Assembly (NCBI RefSeq): GCF_033441515.1
Contig: NZ_JAWQJT010000002.1
Coordinates: 2,666,001 to 2,730,000 of the forward strand
DNA: 64,000 nucleotides
Direction of reading: 5' to 3'
Source: Amycolatopsis solani
Lineage (GTDB): Bacteria > Actinomycetota > Actinomycetes > Mycobacteriales > Pseudonocardiaceae
Shown one piece after another: positions 55,595-64,000 of this stretch (position 1 is its first letter; each line of letters starts with the position of its first letter). The notes below the pieces were generated by a model. That model saw only the letters and a list, made by a program, of their open reading frames with translations, made no database searches and was not told where the DNA came from. Position numbers and translations under genes: made by a program.

Positions 55595-57169
55595 ATGCGG
55601 TCCCGCTGGAGCCTGGCCCGCCAGCTGCTCGTGCTGCAGCTGGTGGTGCTCTGCGTGCTCGCCGGCGCCGGCATCACCTTCGCCTACCTCGACGCCTCCC
55701 GCGCGGTCGACGAGAACGCGCGCGACCAGGTCCGCGCGGTCGCTTCGACGGTCGCGGACGCGCCGACCGTCGCCGGTGCGGTGGCGACCGCGGACCCGAG
55801 CGCGACGCTGCAGCCGTTCGCGGTGCGGGTGCAGGCCGACACCGGCGTCGACTTCATCACGATCATGAGCCCGGCCGGGATCCGCTACACCCACCCGAAC
55901 CCGGCGCTGATCGGCCAGCACTACATCGGGACGATCGACAAGGCGCAGCGGGGCGAGGTGCTGACCGAGACCTACACCGGCTCGCTCGGCCCGTCGGTGC
56001 GCACGGTCGTGCCGGTGTTCGGCACCGGCCACCGGGTGATCGCGCTGGTCGCGGTCGGCATCACGGTCGCGGCGATCTCGGCCGAACTGCGGGAGCGGCT
56101 GTGGCCGCTGTTCGGCGTGGCGGGTGCGGTCCTGCTGGTCGGCGCGCTCGGCGGCTGGCTCATCAGCGCGCGGCTGCGGCGCCAGACCCGGGGTGTCGCG
56201 CCGGACGAGCTGAGCAACCTCTTCGAGTACCACGAAGCCGTGCTGCACTCGGTCCGCGAAGGCGTGCTGCTCGTCGGCCGCGACGGGCGGATCGGGCTCT
56301 GCAACGACGGCGCGCGCACGCTCCTCGGTCTCGACGCCGATCCCGTCGGACGCGAACTCTCCGCGCTGGGCCTGCCGGACGAACTCGCCGAGGCCTTCAG
56401 CTCTTCGGAAAACCGCGCGGAAGAACTGCACCTGACCGACGCCCGCGTCCTGCTGGTCAGCACGACCGCCGTCCGCTCGGGCGGCCGCGCGCAGGGCACC
56501 GTCGTCGTCCTGCGCGACCACACCGAACTGCAGACGCTGACCGGGGAGCTGACCACCGCGCGCGGCCTCGCGGAGGCGTTGCGGTCGCAGGCGCACGAGG
56601 CGGCGAACCGGCTGCACACGGTCGTTTCCCTGGTGGAGATCGGAAAGCCCGAGCAGGCGGTGGAGTTCGCGACGGCCGAGCTCGCGCTGGCGCAGGAGCT
56701 GACCGACCGGGTCGTCGGCGCCGTCGCCGAGCCGGTGCTCGCCGCGCTGCTGCTGGGCAAGGCGGCCGAGGCGAGCGAGCGCGGGGTCGAGCTGACCGTC
56801 ACGCCGGACACCGTGATCGACGACGTCTCGCTCGGGGTCGCCGCCCGCGACCTGGTGACCATCCTCGGCAACCTGATCGACAACGGCATCGATGCGGCGG
56901 TGCGCGGCAGCGGGCACCCGAAGGTCGTCGTCACGGCCCGCTCCGAGGACGACGGCTTGCTGCTGCGCGTGGCCGACACCGGGCCCGGCGTCCCCGAAGA
57001 CGCCGACGTGTTCCGCCGCGGCTGGTCGACGAAGGCGGAGGACGGCCACGGCCTCGGGCTGGCGCTGGTCGGGCAGGCGGTGCGCCGCTACGGCGGTACG
57101 GTCGACGTCGGACGGGACGGGGGCGCGGTGTTCACCGTGCGGCTGCCGCGGCAGGAGGCGGACCGGTGA
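55595..57169 (+). CDS. CitA/DcuS-family sensor histidine kinase
   Basis: A 524-residue sensor. Two membrane helices (about 12-32 and 175-195) flank an extracellular PAS-like CitA domain containing FITIMSPAGIRYTHPNPALI and IGQHYIGTID, where arginine and histidine residues bind carboxylates in relatives. A cytosolic PAS follows (VREGVLLVGRDGRIGLCNDG). The kinase core has the phosphoacceptor His in RSQAHEAANRLHTVVSLVEI and ATP motifs LGNLIDNGIDAA, VADTGPGVP and GHGLGLALV. The ATG at 55595 lies 11 bases after GGAGG. Its stop overlaps the regulator's GTG. It faces dctA, so dicarboxylate sensing is likely. Confidence 0.93.
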   Translation: MRSRWSLARQLLVLQLVVLCVLAGAGITFAYLDASRAVDENARDQVRAVASTVADAPTVAGAVATADPSATLQPFAVRVQADTGVDFITIMSPAGIRYTHPNPALIGQHYIGTIDKAQRGEVLTETYTGSLGPSVRTVVPVFGTGHRVIALVAVGITVAAISAELRERLWPLFGVAGAVLLVGALGGWLISARLRRQTRGVAPDELSNLFEYHEAVLHSVREGVLLVGRDGRIGLCNDGARTLLGLDADPVGRELSALGLPDELAEAFSSSENRAEELHLTDARVLLVSTTAVRSGGRAQGTVVVLRDHTELQTLTGELTTARGLAEALRSQAHEAANRLHTVVSLVEIGKPEQAVEFATAELALAQELTDRVVGAVAEPVLAALLLGKAAEASERGVELTVTPDTVIDDVSLGVAARDLVTILGNLIDNGIDAAVRGSGHPKVVVTARSEDDGLLLRVADTGPGVPEDADVFRRGWSTKAEDGHGLGLALVGQAVRRYGGTVDVGRDGGAVFTVRLPRQEADR

Positions 57170-57828
57170 TCCGGGTGCTGGTGGTGGAGGACGAGCCGGT
57201 GGCGGCCGAAGCGCACCGCGTGTACGTCGAACGGCTCCCCGGCTTTTCGGTGGCCGGCGTGGTGCATTCCGGCGGCGACGCCCTCCGGTTCTGCGAACGC
57301 GAGCCGGTCGACCTGGTGCTGCTGGACTTCTACCTCCCCGACACGCACGGCCTGGCGGTCTGCCGTTCCCTGCGCGCGGCCGGCCTCCCGATCGACGTCA
57401 TCGCGGTGACGTCGGCGCGGGACCTCGGACTGGTGAAGGCGGCGGTGTCGGTCGGGGTGGTGCAGTACCTGCTCAAGCCGTTCACGTTCGCGACCCTGCG
57501 CGAGAAGCTGGAGCGCTACTCGGAGTTCCGCGACGCGTCCGGCGAGGTGACCGGCCAGGCCGAGATCGACCGCGCACTGGGCGCGTTGCGCACGACCGAG
57601 CAGCCGCCGCTGCCGAAGGGGATGAGCGTCCAGACCCTCGAAGCTATCCGGGACGCGCTTTCCGGCGCAGCGGAAGGCCTCTCGGCGGGCGCGGCGGCTT
57701 CGGCGATCGGTGCTTCGCGCGTGACGGCCCGCCGGTACCTGGAGTACCTGGCGGACAACGGGATGGCCCACCGCGAGCCCCACTACGGCCAGGTCGGGCG
57801 ACCGGAGGTCTGGTACCGGCTGGTTTGA
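57166..57828 (+). CDS. CitB/DcuR-family response regulator
   Basis: A 220-residue regulator. The receiver domain has the acidic pocket VVEDEP, the phosphorylated Asp in VLLDFYLPDTHG, and the Lys in YLLKPFTFATLREKLE. The C-terminus has the CitB-type HTH (LSAGAAASAIGASRVTARRYLEYLADNG, ending GRPEVWYRL). It should be phosphorylated by the kinase just upstream and activate dctA in response to C4-dicarboxylates or citrate. The GTG overlaps the kinase stop (GTGA). Confidence 0.94.
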   Translation: MIRVLVVEDEPVAAEAHRVYVERLPGFSVAGVVHSGGDALRFCEREPVDLVLLDFYLPDTHGLAVCRSLRAAGLPIDVIAVTSARDLGLVKAAVSVGVVQYLLKPFTFATLREKLERYSEFRDASGEVTGQAEIDRALGALRTTEQPPLPKGMSVQTLEAIRDALSGAAEGLSAGAAASAIGASRVTARRYLEYLADNGMAHREPHYGQVGRPEVWYRLV

Positions 57829-57829
57829 G

Positions 57830-58112
57830 CTACAGCCGGTCGAGCAGGAGCCGGGCGAGGGTCGCGTAGACGTCGGTTCGGGTGGGGGACAGGTCCAGCT
57901 CCGCGAGCCGCGTCTGGCCGTGGCCCGGGAAGACGTTGACCACCAGTTGGTTCGCCAGGCGGGGATCGCCTTGGTTGGCGTAGTCGCAGCGGTAGGTCGT
58001 GTACCCGCCGCTCTGGTCGGGTTGCGCCTCCGCGGCGTAGAGGTAGGAAGCGTCCCCCCGTCGCGCCGCTGAGGTCGGTCACGCCCAGGAACGGGCACGC
58101 GGAGCTGACCAC
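57830..58112 (-). pseudogene. Small gene interrupted by a frameshift in a G6 run
   Basis: From the GTG at 58112 the frame reads VSSACPFLGVTDLSGATG, then a run of six G residues (58054-58059, read as C on the plus strand) shifts it. In the other frame the sequence continues naturally as DASYLYAAEAQPDQSGGYTT, later RCDYANQ and ARLLLDRL before the stop at 57830-57832. One G fewer would join them into one ORF of about 93 codons. The product would be a small protein with two cysteines. It could be a true pseudogene or a sequencing error; the family was not recognised. Confidence 0.5.
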
Positions 58113-58145
58113 GCCCGGTGAGTGCGGCGGTGGCGGCTGCGGTTT

Positions 58146-58161
58146 GTATAACGACCTATAC
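58146..58161. promoter_or_regulatory. Inverted repeat GTATA-N6-TATAC
   Basis: GTATAACGACCTATAC lies in the region between the frameshifted gene (minus) and the M64 peptidase gene (plus, start 58244). The AT-rich arms stand out in this GC-rich DNA. It could be a TetR/GntR-type operator or part of a promoter (TATAAC, TATACG). Confidence 0.35.
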
Positions 58162-58243
58162 GGCGAGCCTCCGACTTCCGGCGGTTCCGGCGGCGCACCC
58201 CGTGCGGTACACCGGGACGATCACCGACCAGGGGAGTGCCGCC

Positions 58244-59992
58244 ATGCGGATGTGGGCCGGATTCTTCGCCGCGCTGCTGATCGCCGCCGGAGCCGCTGCT
58301 CCGGCCCAAGCCGAAGAGCCGGCCGGTGCCGTCACCGACGTCCAGGTGACCGGGCCTGTCTCGCAGCGGTTCAACCTCGTCGTCCTCGGTGACGGGTACA
58401 CCGCCGCCGAACAGCCCAAGTTCTTCGCCGACGTCCAGCGGCACGTCAGCACCCTCTGGTCGCTCGAGCCGTTCAAGTCCTACCGCAGCTACTTCAACGT
58501 CTACGCGGTGTCGATCGCGTCGCCCGAGTCCGGTGTGGACTGCGACCCCTCGCTCGACGCGCCGAAGAAGAACACCCCGCTGAACATGGGTTTCTGGGGC
58601 GGCTGCAACCCGCAGAGCGTGCAGCGCCTGCTCACCGTCGACGACGCGGCGGCGCAGCGGTACGCCGACCTCGTGCCCGGCACGTCCCCGGCGAACCGGC
58701 AGATCCTGGCGCTGGGCAACAGCAGCACCTACGGCGGCGCGGGCGGCTCGTACGCGACGGCGTCGGGCGGCAACGCGCTCTCCGCGCTCATCTCGCCGCA
58801 CGAACTGGGTCACTCGCTCGGCGGTCTCGACGACGAATACGACTACTACGCGCGTGCGGTCCCCGGTGGCGCCTACGAAGGCGGCGAGCCGGACTCGATC
58901 CACCACACCTTGCTGACCGAGAAGCAGCTGCGCGACCAGCACGCGAAGTGGTGGCGCTGGCTCGGCGAGCCGAGCGAGTCCGGCGGGCCGATCGGCCGCT
59001 TCGAAGGCGGGCTGTACACGCAGACCGGCGTGTGGCGGCCGAGCAAGCACTCGATGATGAAAACCCTCGGGTACAGCTTCGACCAGGTCGGCCGCGAGCG
59101 GATGACGCAGCGGATCTCGGCGAAGGTCCCGCTCGTCAGCGGCGGCACGCCGGCCGGGACGATCGGCGCCGACCGGGTCGTGTGGCTGCGGACGATGCAC
59201 CCCGTCGACCACCGCCTGGACGTCCGCTGGACCCTCGACGGAGTCACGCTGAAGGGCCGCGAAGCGGTCGACCTCCGGCAGGCGCACGTGAAGCCGGGCA
59301 AGCACACGCTGACGGCGACGGTGACCGACCCGACGCCGTTCGTCCGCGACCCGGCGGTCCGGCCGTCGGCCACGCGCACCTGGACGGTGGACACTTCCGT
59401 GGTGACGCCGCCGTCGAGCGGCCCGGCGGTGGTCGCGTCGACCCCCACCGCGCAGCCGGTCGGCGGGCACGACGTCGTCTACGTCGAGACGGGCGAGCCG
59501 ACCGGGTCGGTTCCCCAGGTCCGCTGGGCGCTCGACGGCAAGCCGGTCGCGACCGGTCCCGACTACGCCCTCGCGGAAACCCGTGGCGCGCACGAGCTGA
59601 CCGCGACGACCGGCGGCACGACGCTGACCTGGCCGGTGGACGCGACCGGCCCGACGACGACGGCGGAAGTGCCGGCGGGCAAGGTGGTCCACGGCTCGTT
59701 CACCATGCGGCTGACGGCGTCGGACGGCATGCCGGAGTTCCGCGTGGACGGCGACGGCTGGCACAAGTACTACGGCTGGCCGACCGACCCGAACGCGCCG
59801 TACCTGTTCACCCCGCGCGGCACGGAGATCGACGGCCTGGCCTACGGCAACCTCGGCCCGGACGGGCTCACGGTGTCCCCGTTCACCGAGCGCAAGCCGG
59901 GCTACGGCCGCCACCGCATCGAGTACCGCTCGATCGACGCGGCGGGCAACGTCGGCCCGACGAAGTCGGTGACGGTGACGCTGCTGCCGTGA
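58244..59992 (+). CDS. Secreted M64 family metallopeptidase
   Basis: A 582-residue exported zinc peptidase. A signal peptide (MRMWAGFFAALLIAAGAAAP, cleavage after AQA at 23) precedes the M64 domain: FNLVVLGDGYTAAEQPKFFA, then the zinc site HELGH (186-190) with the downstream LDDEYDYYAR acidic motif. A third ligand and substrate loop lie near the KHSMMKTLG segment. Residues from about 325 to the end are beta-sandwich domains of the immunoglobulin-like type, including a C-terminal FRVDGDGWHKY and IEYRSIDAAGNVG. Related M64 proteins include IgA-cleaving peptidases. The ATG at 58244 follows GGGGAG. Confidence 0.9.
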   Translation: MRMWAGFFAALLIAAGAAAPAQAEEPAGAVTDVQVTGPVSQRFNLVVLGDGYTAAEQPKFFADVQRHVSTLWSLEPFKSYRSYFNVYAVSIASPESGVDCDPSLDAPKKNTPLNMGFWGGCNPQSVQRLLTVDDAAAQRYADLVPGTSPANRQILALGNSSTYGGAGGSYATASGGNALSALISPHELGHSLGGLDDEYDYYARAVPGGAYEGGEPDSIHHTLLTEKQLRDQHAKWWRWLGEPSESGGPIGRFEGGLYTQTGVWRPSKHSMMKTLGYSFDQVGRERMTQRISAKVPLVSGGTPAGTIGADRVVWLRTMHPVDHRLDVRWTLDGVTLKGREAVDLRQAHVKPGKHTLTATVTDPTPFVRDPAVRPSATRTWTVDTSVVTPPSSGPAVVASTPTAQPVGGHDVVYVETGEPTGSVPQVRWALDGKPVATGPDYALAETRGAHELTATTGGTTLTWPVDATGPTTTAEVPAGKVVHGSFTMRLTASDGMPEFRVDGDGWHKYYGWPTDPNAPYLFTPRGTEIDGLAYGNLGPDGLTVSPFTERKPGYGRHRIEYRSIDAAGNVGPTKSVTVTLLP

Positions 59993-61366
59993 TCAGCGAG
60001 CCCGGCCCGGCACCCCGGGCCGGGTCTGCCACGGGTGCGGTCCGTCCAGCGGCCGGTATTCGACGCCGAGCGCGTCGAGCCGGGGGAGGTGGTGGTCACG
60101 CAACCGCGGGAGGAATTCCGCGTAGTCGCGCGCACCGGCGCTCCACGCGACCTCCGCGAACGCCGACAGCCGCGGGAACGCCATGTAGTCGACCCTCCGG
60201 ACGGTGTCCAGGTGCTCGCTCCACACCTGCGCCTGCACGCCCCGCAGCCGCGGGCCGGTGAGCGCCGGCTCGTACGCGTAGACGTCCTCCAGCGTGTGCA
60301 CCATGCCGACCGGGATCGGCTCGTCGGGGTGCTCGGCCTGGCGGTGGTCGAGGTAGACGTGCTGCTCCGGGCACATCACGACGTCGTGGCCGGCTTCGGC
60401 CGCCCGCAGGCCGGCGGCCTCGTGCTGCCAGGAGCCGATCACCATCGGGGGGAGGCCGCCGATGTCGAGGACCTCGTCCCAGCCCATCGGCGTCCGGCCG
60501 CGGGACACCAGGTGCTCGGCCAGCAGCCGGACGAACTCGCGGTGCTCGTCGGTCGCGCCCGGCGTCTCGTCGCCGCCGAGCGCGATCACCGGCGACGGGA
60601 AGATCTCCAGCAGGTGGTCGAACACCGTGCGGAAGAAGTCCAAAGTGGACTCGGACGGCGAAAGCAGCGAAGTGCTGATGCCCCAGGACGTCCAGATCTC
60701 GTACGACGACTCGGTGCCCAGCGCGGGGTACGCCGCCAGCGCTGCCCGCGCGTGGCCGGGGATGTCGATCTCCGGCACCACCGTGATGGCTCGCGCCGCC
60801 GCGTAGGCGACGATCTCGCGCAGGTCGTCGCCGGTGTAGAAGCCGCCGTGCGGGCGCCCGTCCTGCGCGCCTCCGCTGCCGGTCATCGACGACGGCCGCC
60901 ACGCGCCCACCGACGTCAGCTTCGGGTACTCCGGCACGTCGAAGCGCCAGCCCTGGTCGTCGGTGAGGTGCAGGTTCAGCACGTTGAGCTTGTGCGCGGC
61001 CAGCAGGTCGACGAACCGGAGGACCTCGGCCTTGGTCCGGAAGTGCCGGGCGACGTCGAGCAGGCAGCCGCGCCAGCCGAACCGCGGGTGGTCTTCCACC
61101 ACGCCGCACGGGAGGGTGAGCCCGGTTTCGAGCGAGGCGGCGCGGAAGGCGTCCGGGCCCGCGAGCTGGCGCAGGGTCTGGCGCCCGTAGAACTCCCCGG
61201 CCGCGTCGGCGCACGACAGCACGACGCCGGACGGCGAGATCTCCAGCCGGTAGCCCTCCGCCGGCAGGTCGGCGGCGCGAACGTCCACAGGGGACGGCCA
61301 CGGGCACGAACCCTCGGTCGTGACAACCGAAACCGGCCGGGGGAGCAGGGTGTCGAAGGAAGACAT
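59993..61366 (-). CDS. Cytosolic beta-N-acetylhexosaminidase (GH20)
   Basis: A 457-residue GH20 enzyme that removes terminal GlcNAc from chitooligosaccharides. The short N-terminal domain (YRLEISPSGVVLSCADAAGE) leads to the TIM barrel: FGWRGCLLDVARHF, LNVLNLHLTDDQGWRF, VPEIDIPGHARAALAAYP, and the catalytic pair Asp266-Glu267 in IALGGDETPG. No signal peptide is seen, so it acts on imported sugars. Its start is 1 base from the stop of the upstream permease gene, placing it last in the transporter operon. The order recalls dasABC with dasD of Streptomyces. Confidence 0.93.
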   Translation of the reverse strand: MSSFDTLLPRPVSVVTTEGSCPWPSPVDVRAADLPAEGYRLEISPSGVVLSCADAAGEFYGRQTLRQLAGPDAFRAASLETGLTLPCGVVEDHPRFGWRGCLLDVARHFRTKAEVLRFVDLLAAHKLNVLNLHLTDDQGWRFDVPEYPKLTSVGAWRPSSMTGSGGAQDGRPHGGFYTGDDLREIVAYAAARAITVVPEIDIPGHARAALAAYPALGTESSYEIWTSWGISTSLLSPSESTLDFFRTVFDHLLEIFPSPVIALGGDETPGATDEHREFVRLLAEHLVSRGRTPMGWDEVLDIGGLPPMVIGSWQHEAAGLRAAEAGHDVVMCPEQHVYLDHRQAEHPDEPIPVGMVHTLEDVYAYEPALTGPRLRGVQAQVWSEHLDTVRRVDYMAFPRLSAFAEVAWSAGARDYAEFLPRLRDHHLPRLDALGVEYRPLDGPHPWQTRPGVPGRAR

Positions 61367-61367
61367 G

Positions 61368-62222
61368 TCAGCCCTTCACGGCGCCGGCCATGCCGGACAC
61401 CAGTCGTCGCTGGACGAGGACGAAGAACACGAGCACCGGGATGGTCATCAGCGTCGAGGACGCCATCACCGCACCCCAGTCGGTGTCCTCCGGCTTGAAG
61501 AACACCAGGATCGCCTGCGGCAGCGTCTGGTTCTCGGTCTTGGAGATGATGAACGTCTTGGCGAACAGGAAGTCGTTCCAGGCGTGGATGAACGCGAGCA
61601 CGCTCACCGCGACCAGACCGGGCGCCACCAAGGGGAACAGGATCTGCCAGGTGAACCGCATCCGCGACGCGCCGTCGAGCTTCGCGGCCTCTTCGAGTTC
61701 GACCGGCACCGCGGCGACGAACCCGCGCAGCATCCAGATCGCGAACGGCAGGCTGAACGCCAGGTGCACCAGCACCAGCGAGCCGAGCTCGTTGAGCCCG
61801 AACGCCGGCACCGCGCCGCCGATCTGGCGCATCAGGAAGAACAGCGGGATGGTCAGCGCCTCGACCGGCACCATCTGCGCGACCAGCGTCATCACCAGCA
61901 GCACGGTCCGGCCCTTGAACGAAAACCGCGTCAGCGCGACCGCCGAAAGGAACGACAGCAGCAGCGACAGCGCCACGACGGCCAGGGCCACGAGCAGGCT
62001 GTTGAGGAAGAAGCGCCCGAAGCCGGAGACCGTGAGCACGCGCGAAAAGCTGTCGAACGACGGGCTGAACGTCCACGGCTTGGGGTTCGCCGACTGGATC
62101 TCACCCGGCGGCTTCACCGCCGAGAGCAGCATCCAGTACAGCGGGAACGCGATCAGCCCGGCGATGACGATCGTAACGGCCTCGGCGATCAACCGGCCGG
62201 GGCGGCGAACGGCTAGAGCCAT
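61368..62222 (-). CDS. Carbohydrate ABC transporter permease (MalG-type)
   Basis: A 284-residue inner-membrane permease with six helices. The EAA loop that contacts the ATPase is LEEAAKLDGASRMRFTWQIL followed by FPLVAPGL. Helix 1 starts IVIAGLIAFPLYWMLLSAVK. The ATG at 62222 overlaps the previous gene's 3' end by 10 bases. It pairs with the MalF-type permease. No ATPase gene is present in the window; sugar ABC systems of this group in actinobacteria share the MsiK ATPase encoded elsewhere. Confidence 0.93.
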   Translation of the reverse strand: MALAVRRPGRLIAEAVTIVIAGLIAFPLYWMLLSAVKPPGEIQSANPKPWTFSPSFDSFSRVLTVSGFGRFFLNSLLVALAVVALSLLLSFLSAVALTRFSFKGRTVLLVMTLVAQMVPVEALTIPLFFLMRQIGGAVPAFGLNELGSLVLVHLAFSLPFAIWMLRGFVAAVPVELEEAAKLDGASRMRFTWQILFPLVAPGLVAVSVLAFIHAWNDFLFAKTFIISKTENQTLPQAILVFFKPEDTDWGAVMASSTLMTIPVLVFFVLVQRRLVSGMAGAVKG

Positions 62223-63160
62223 GCCGCGCTCCGGCGCTGCGACCGGACGTACAGCCCGGTGATCGACAGCAGCAACAGCGTCATCACGACTCCGATCGCC
62301 GACCCGAGGCCGTATTCCTGCCCGGCGAAGGCCTGTTGGTAGGCGTAGACGTTGAGCACGAGGTTGCGCCCGGCCACGCCGCCGCCGTTGGTCATCACGT
62401 AGATCTGGGTGAACACCTTGAAGTCCCAGATGATCGACTGGACGGTCGCGATCATCAGCAGCGGCCGCACCATCGGCAGCACGATCGACCAGCTCGTGCG
62501 CCACACCGAGGCGCCGTCGAGCGACGCGGCCTCGAGCACCTCGTCCGGCACGCCCTTGATCCCCGCGTACATCGTGACCAGCACGAACGGGAACGAGCAC
62601 CAGATGACCTCGGCGGCGACCAGGCCGAACGCGCCGAGCGTGCCGAACGTCCACGAGTGGTGCTCGAACGGCAGCCCGAGCCCGGTCAGCACCTCGTTGA
62701 CCAGGCCGAAGTCGGTGTCGAAGAGGAACAGCCAGACGTAGGAGGCCGCGATCGCCGGCGTCGACCACGCGCCCAGCGCGGCCAGGAACAACAGCGTCCG
62801 GGGGAGCGAGCGCACCCGCGAAGCCAGCACGGCGAGGCCGGTGCCGACGATCAGCGAGCCGACGACGCAGGCGCCGGCGAACCCGACCGTCTTGGCGAGC
62901 ACCGTCCAGAACTGCGCCTGGGACAGCAGATCGGCGTAGTTCGCGAAGCCGAGGAACACCAGCGGCGCGTTGCCCGCGGCCTGCGGCTGGCCGTAGTCGT
63001 AGAACGAGATCAGGACGAGCTGGTAGATCGGGTAGGCCAGCATCGCGGCGAGCAGGATGCCCGCCGGCGCGAGGTAGAGCGCGGCGGCCCGCCCGTCCCC
63101 CTTCCGCCGCGGCTTCCGCGCGGGAGCCGTGACGGAAGGGGCTTCCTGGACGACCACCAC
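62213..63160 (-). CDS. Carbohydrate ABC transporter permease (MalF-type)
   Basis: A 315-residue membrane permease with six helices (first: ALYLAPAGILLAAMLAYPIY) and the EAA loop VLEAASLDGASVWRTSWSIV followed by LPMVRPL. The GTG at 63160 overlaps the TAG of the binding-protein gene; a second GTG codon at 63157 is equally possible. With the MalG-type partner it forms the pore for sugars delivered by the binding protein upstream. Chitobiose or N-acetylglucosamine is the likely cargo, given the GH20 gene in the same operon. Confidence 0.93.
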   Translation of the reverse strand: MVVVQEAPSVTAPARKPRRKGDGRAAALYLAPAGILLAAMLAYPIYQLVLISFYDYGQPQAAGNAPLVFLGFANYADLLSQAQFWTVLAKTVGFAGACVVGSLIVGTGLAVLASRVRSLPRTLLFLAALGAWSTPAIAASYVWLFLFDTDFGLVNEVLTGLGLPFEHHSWTFGTLGAFGLVAAEVIWCSFPFVLVTMYAGIKGVPDEVLEAASLDGASVWRTSWSIVLPMVRPLLMIATVQSIIWDFKVFTQIYVMTNGGGVAGRNLVLNVYAYQQAFAGQEYGLGSAIGVVMTLLLLSITGLYVRSQRRSAAWL

Positions 63161-64000
63161 TAGCCGAAGGCCTTGTCCATCGCGGCCGCGGCGTCGGTGA
63201 GCGCCGCCGCCGGGTCCTTGCCGCCGGTCGCGATCTGCTGCACGGCGGTCGGCAGGACGTTCTGGCTGTCGATCTTCGACCACGCCGGGGTCGCCGGGAC
63301 GAACTTGGTGCCCGACTTCAGGGTGTCGACGAACGGCTTGAGGAACGGGTCGTTCGCGGCGAGCTTCTGCTGCACGCTGCCCAGCGTCGGCAGGTTGCCC
63401 ATCGCGGTGTACATCTTCTCCTGGTACTTCGCGCCGCCGAGCAGCTCGATGAACTCCAGCGCCAGGCCGCGGTGCTTGCTCGAAGTGAAGACACCCAGCA
63501 GGTTGCCGCCGGCGAACGCGGGGGCGATGCTGCCCGCGGTGGTGCCCGGCAGCGGGACGACGGCGTACTTGACCTTCGCCGCGCCCTGCTCGACGGCCTT
63601 GCGGTTGAAGTCGCCGCCGATGGTCATCCCGGCCTTGCCGCCCGCGAACGCCGTGACGCTCTGCGTGCCGGTGAGGTTCGCGCACTGCGCCGGCGGGCAG
63701 ATGTCGTCCTTGAGCAGGGACGCGTACTGCGTGACGCCGGCCTTGGCCTGCTCGCCGGTCACGGCCGACTTCCACTTGCCGCCGTTGTCCTCGGCCAGCT
63801 CGCCGCCGTTGGCCCAGAGGAAGGGCAGCATCGCGTAGGTGTACTTGCCGCCGACGGAGATGCCGTAGAGGTCCGGCTTGGCGGCGCGGATCCGGCGCGC
63901 GGTGTCGGTCAGCTCGGCGAGCGTCGTGGGCGGTTTCAGGCCCAGCTCGGTGAAGACGTCGGTGCGGTAGTACAACGCGCGGATGCCGGTGTACCAGGGC
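63160..64000 (-). CDS. Extracellular sugar-binding protein of the ABC transporter (N-terminus cut by window edge)
   Basis: About 279 C-terminal residues of a family 1 solute-binding protein. The visible part begins near PWYTGIRALYYRTDVF, then ELGLKPPTTLAELTDTARRI, a typical SBP lobe. Later come FAGGKAGMTIGGDFNRKAV, the GGNLLGVF motif and the helix HRGLALEFIELLGGAKYQEK. It should be a membrane-anchored lipoprotein that captures amino sugars outside the cell and passes them to the two permeases downstream. The signal peptide and first lobe lie beyond the window. Confidence 0.92.
   Translation of the reverse strand, partial: PWYTGIRALYYRTDVFTELGLKPPTTLAELTDTARRIRAAKPDLYGISVGGKYTYAMLPFLWANGGELAEDNGGKWKSAVTGEQAKAGVTQYASLLKDDICPPAQCANLTGTQSVTAFAGGKAGMTIGGDFNRKAVEQGAAKVKYAVVPLPGTTAGSIAPAFAGGNLLGVFTSSKHRGLALEFIELLGGAKYQEKMYTAMGNLPTLGSVQQKLAANDPFLKPFVDTLKSGTKFVPATPAWSKIDSQNVLPTAVQQIATGGKDPAAALTDAAAAMDKAFG

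Overview
The window is very GC-rich DNA with mostly short intergenic gaps, many GTG starts and stop/start overlaps (GTGA, ATGA). The encoded proteins look like those of a filamentous actinomycete of the Pseudonocardiales. The closest recognisable relative is Amycolatopsis: the csxA product at 32349-35420 matches exo-beta-D-glucosaminidase of A. orientalis over its whole length, and its catalytic residues keep a constant 7-residue offset. No tRNA, rRNA, insertion sequence, phage gene or CRISPR array was seen.

Layout. 1-12071 carries a conserved housekeeping backbone: rpsA, coaE (fused to a GrpB-like domain), a DUF402 protein and uvrB. Single genes are inserted between them (methyltransferase fragment, TetR, OsmC, GT39 mannosyltransferase-like membrane protein, DUF5685 protein, carboxymuconolactone decarboxylase-like protein). 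12072-44011 is an accessory block of about 32 kb separating uvrB from the MBL hydrolase and uvrA, which are close neighbours of uvrB in mycobacteria as I recall. It holds a decayed vapBC locus, secreted peptidases, a peptidase-ABC ATPase fusion with its permease, a manganese riboswitch in front of terC, a RES-type toxin-antitoxin pair, LacI and AraC regulators, an antiporter with a UBP zinc finger, a carboxylesterase, csxA, rnhA, a Crp regulator followed by a tiny peptide gene and two unusual proteins, and two genes with restriction-nuclease folds.

44015-48947 returns to the backbone (MBL hydrolase, acyltransferase, uvrA). 48952-57828 holds a lipoprotein / ECF sigma / anti-sigma operon with a SigL-like promoter, a drug-efflux MFS with divergent HxlR regulator, and dctA divergent from a CitA/CitB-type two-component system. 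57830-64000 holds a frameshifted small gene, a secreted M64 metallopeptidase, and an amino-sugar operon (binding protein, two permeases, cytosolic GH20 hexosaminidase) running in from the right edge.

How the genes fit together. csxA and the das-like operon suggest feeding on chitosan and chitin oligosaccharides. uvrA and uvrB belong to nucleotide excision repair. Several small modules look like conflict or signalling cassettes: RES/antitoxin, the remnant vapBC, the nuclease-fold pair behind the MBL gene, and the Crp / 14-residue peptide / helical protein / cyclase-like protein group at 37772-40533. The last is the best candidate for an undescribed system. All calls come from reading the sequence and from memory of protein families; no database search was run.
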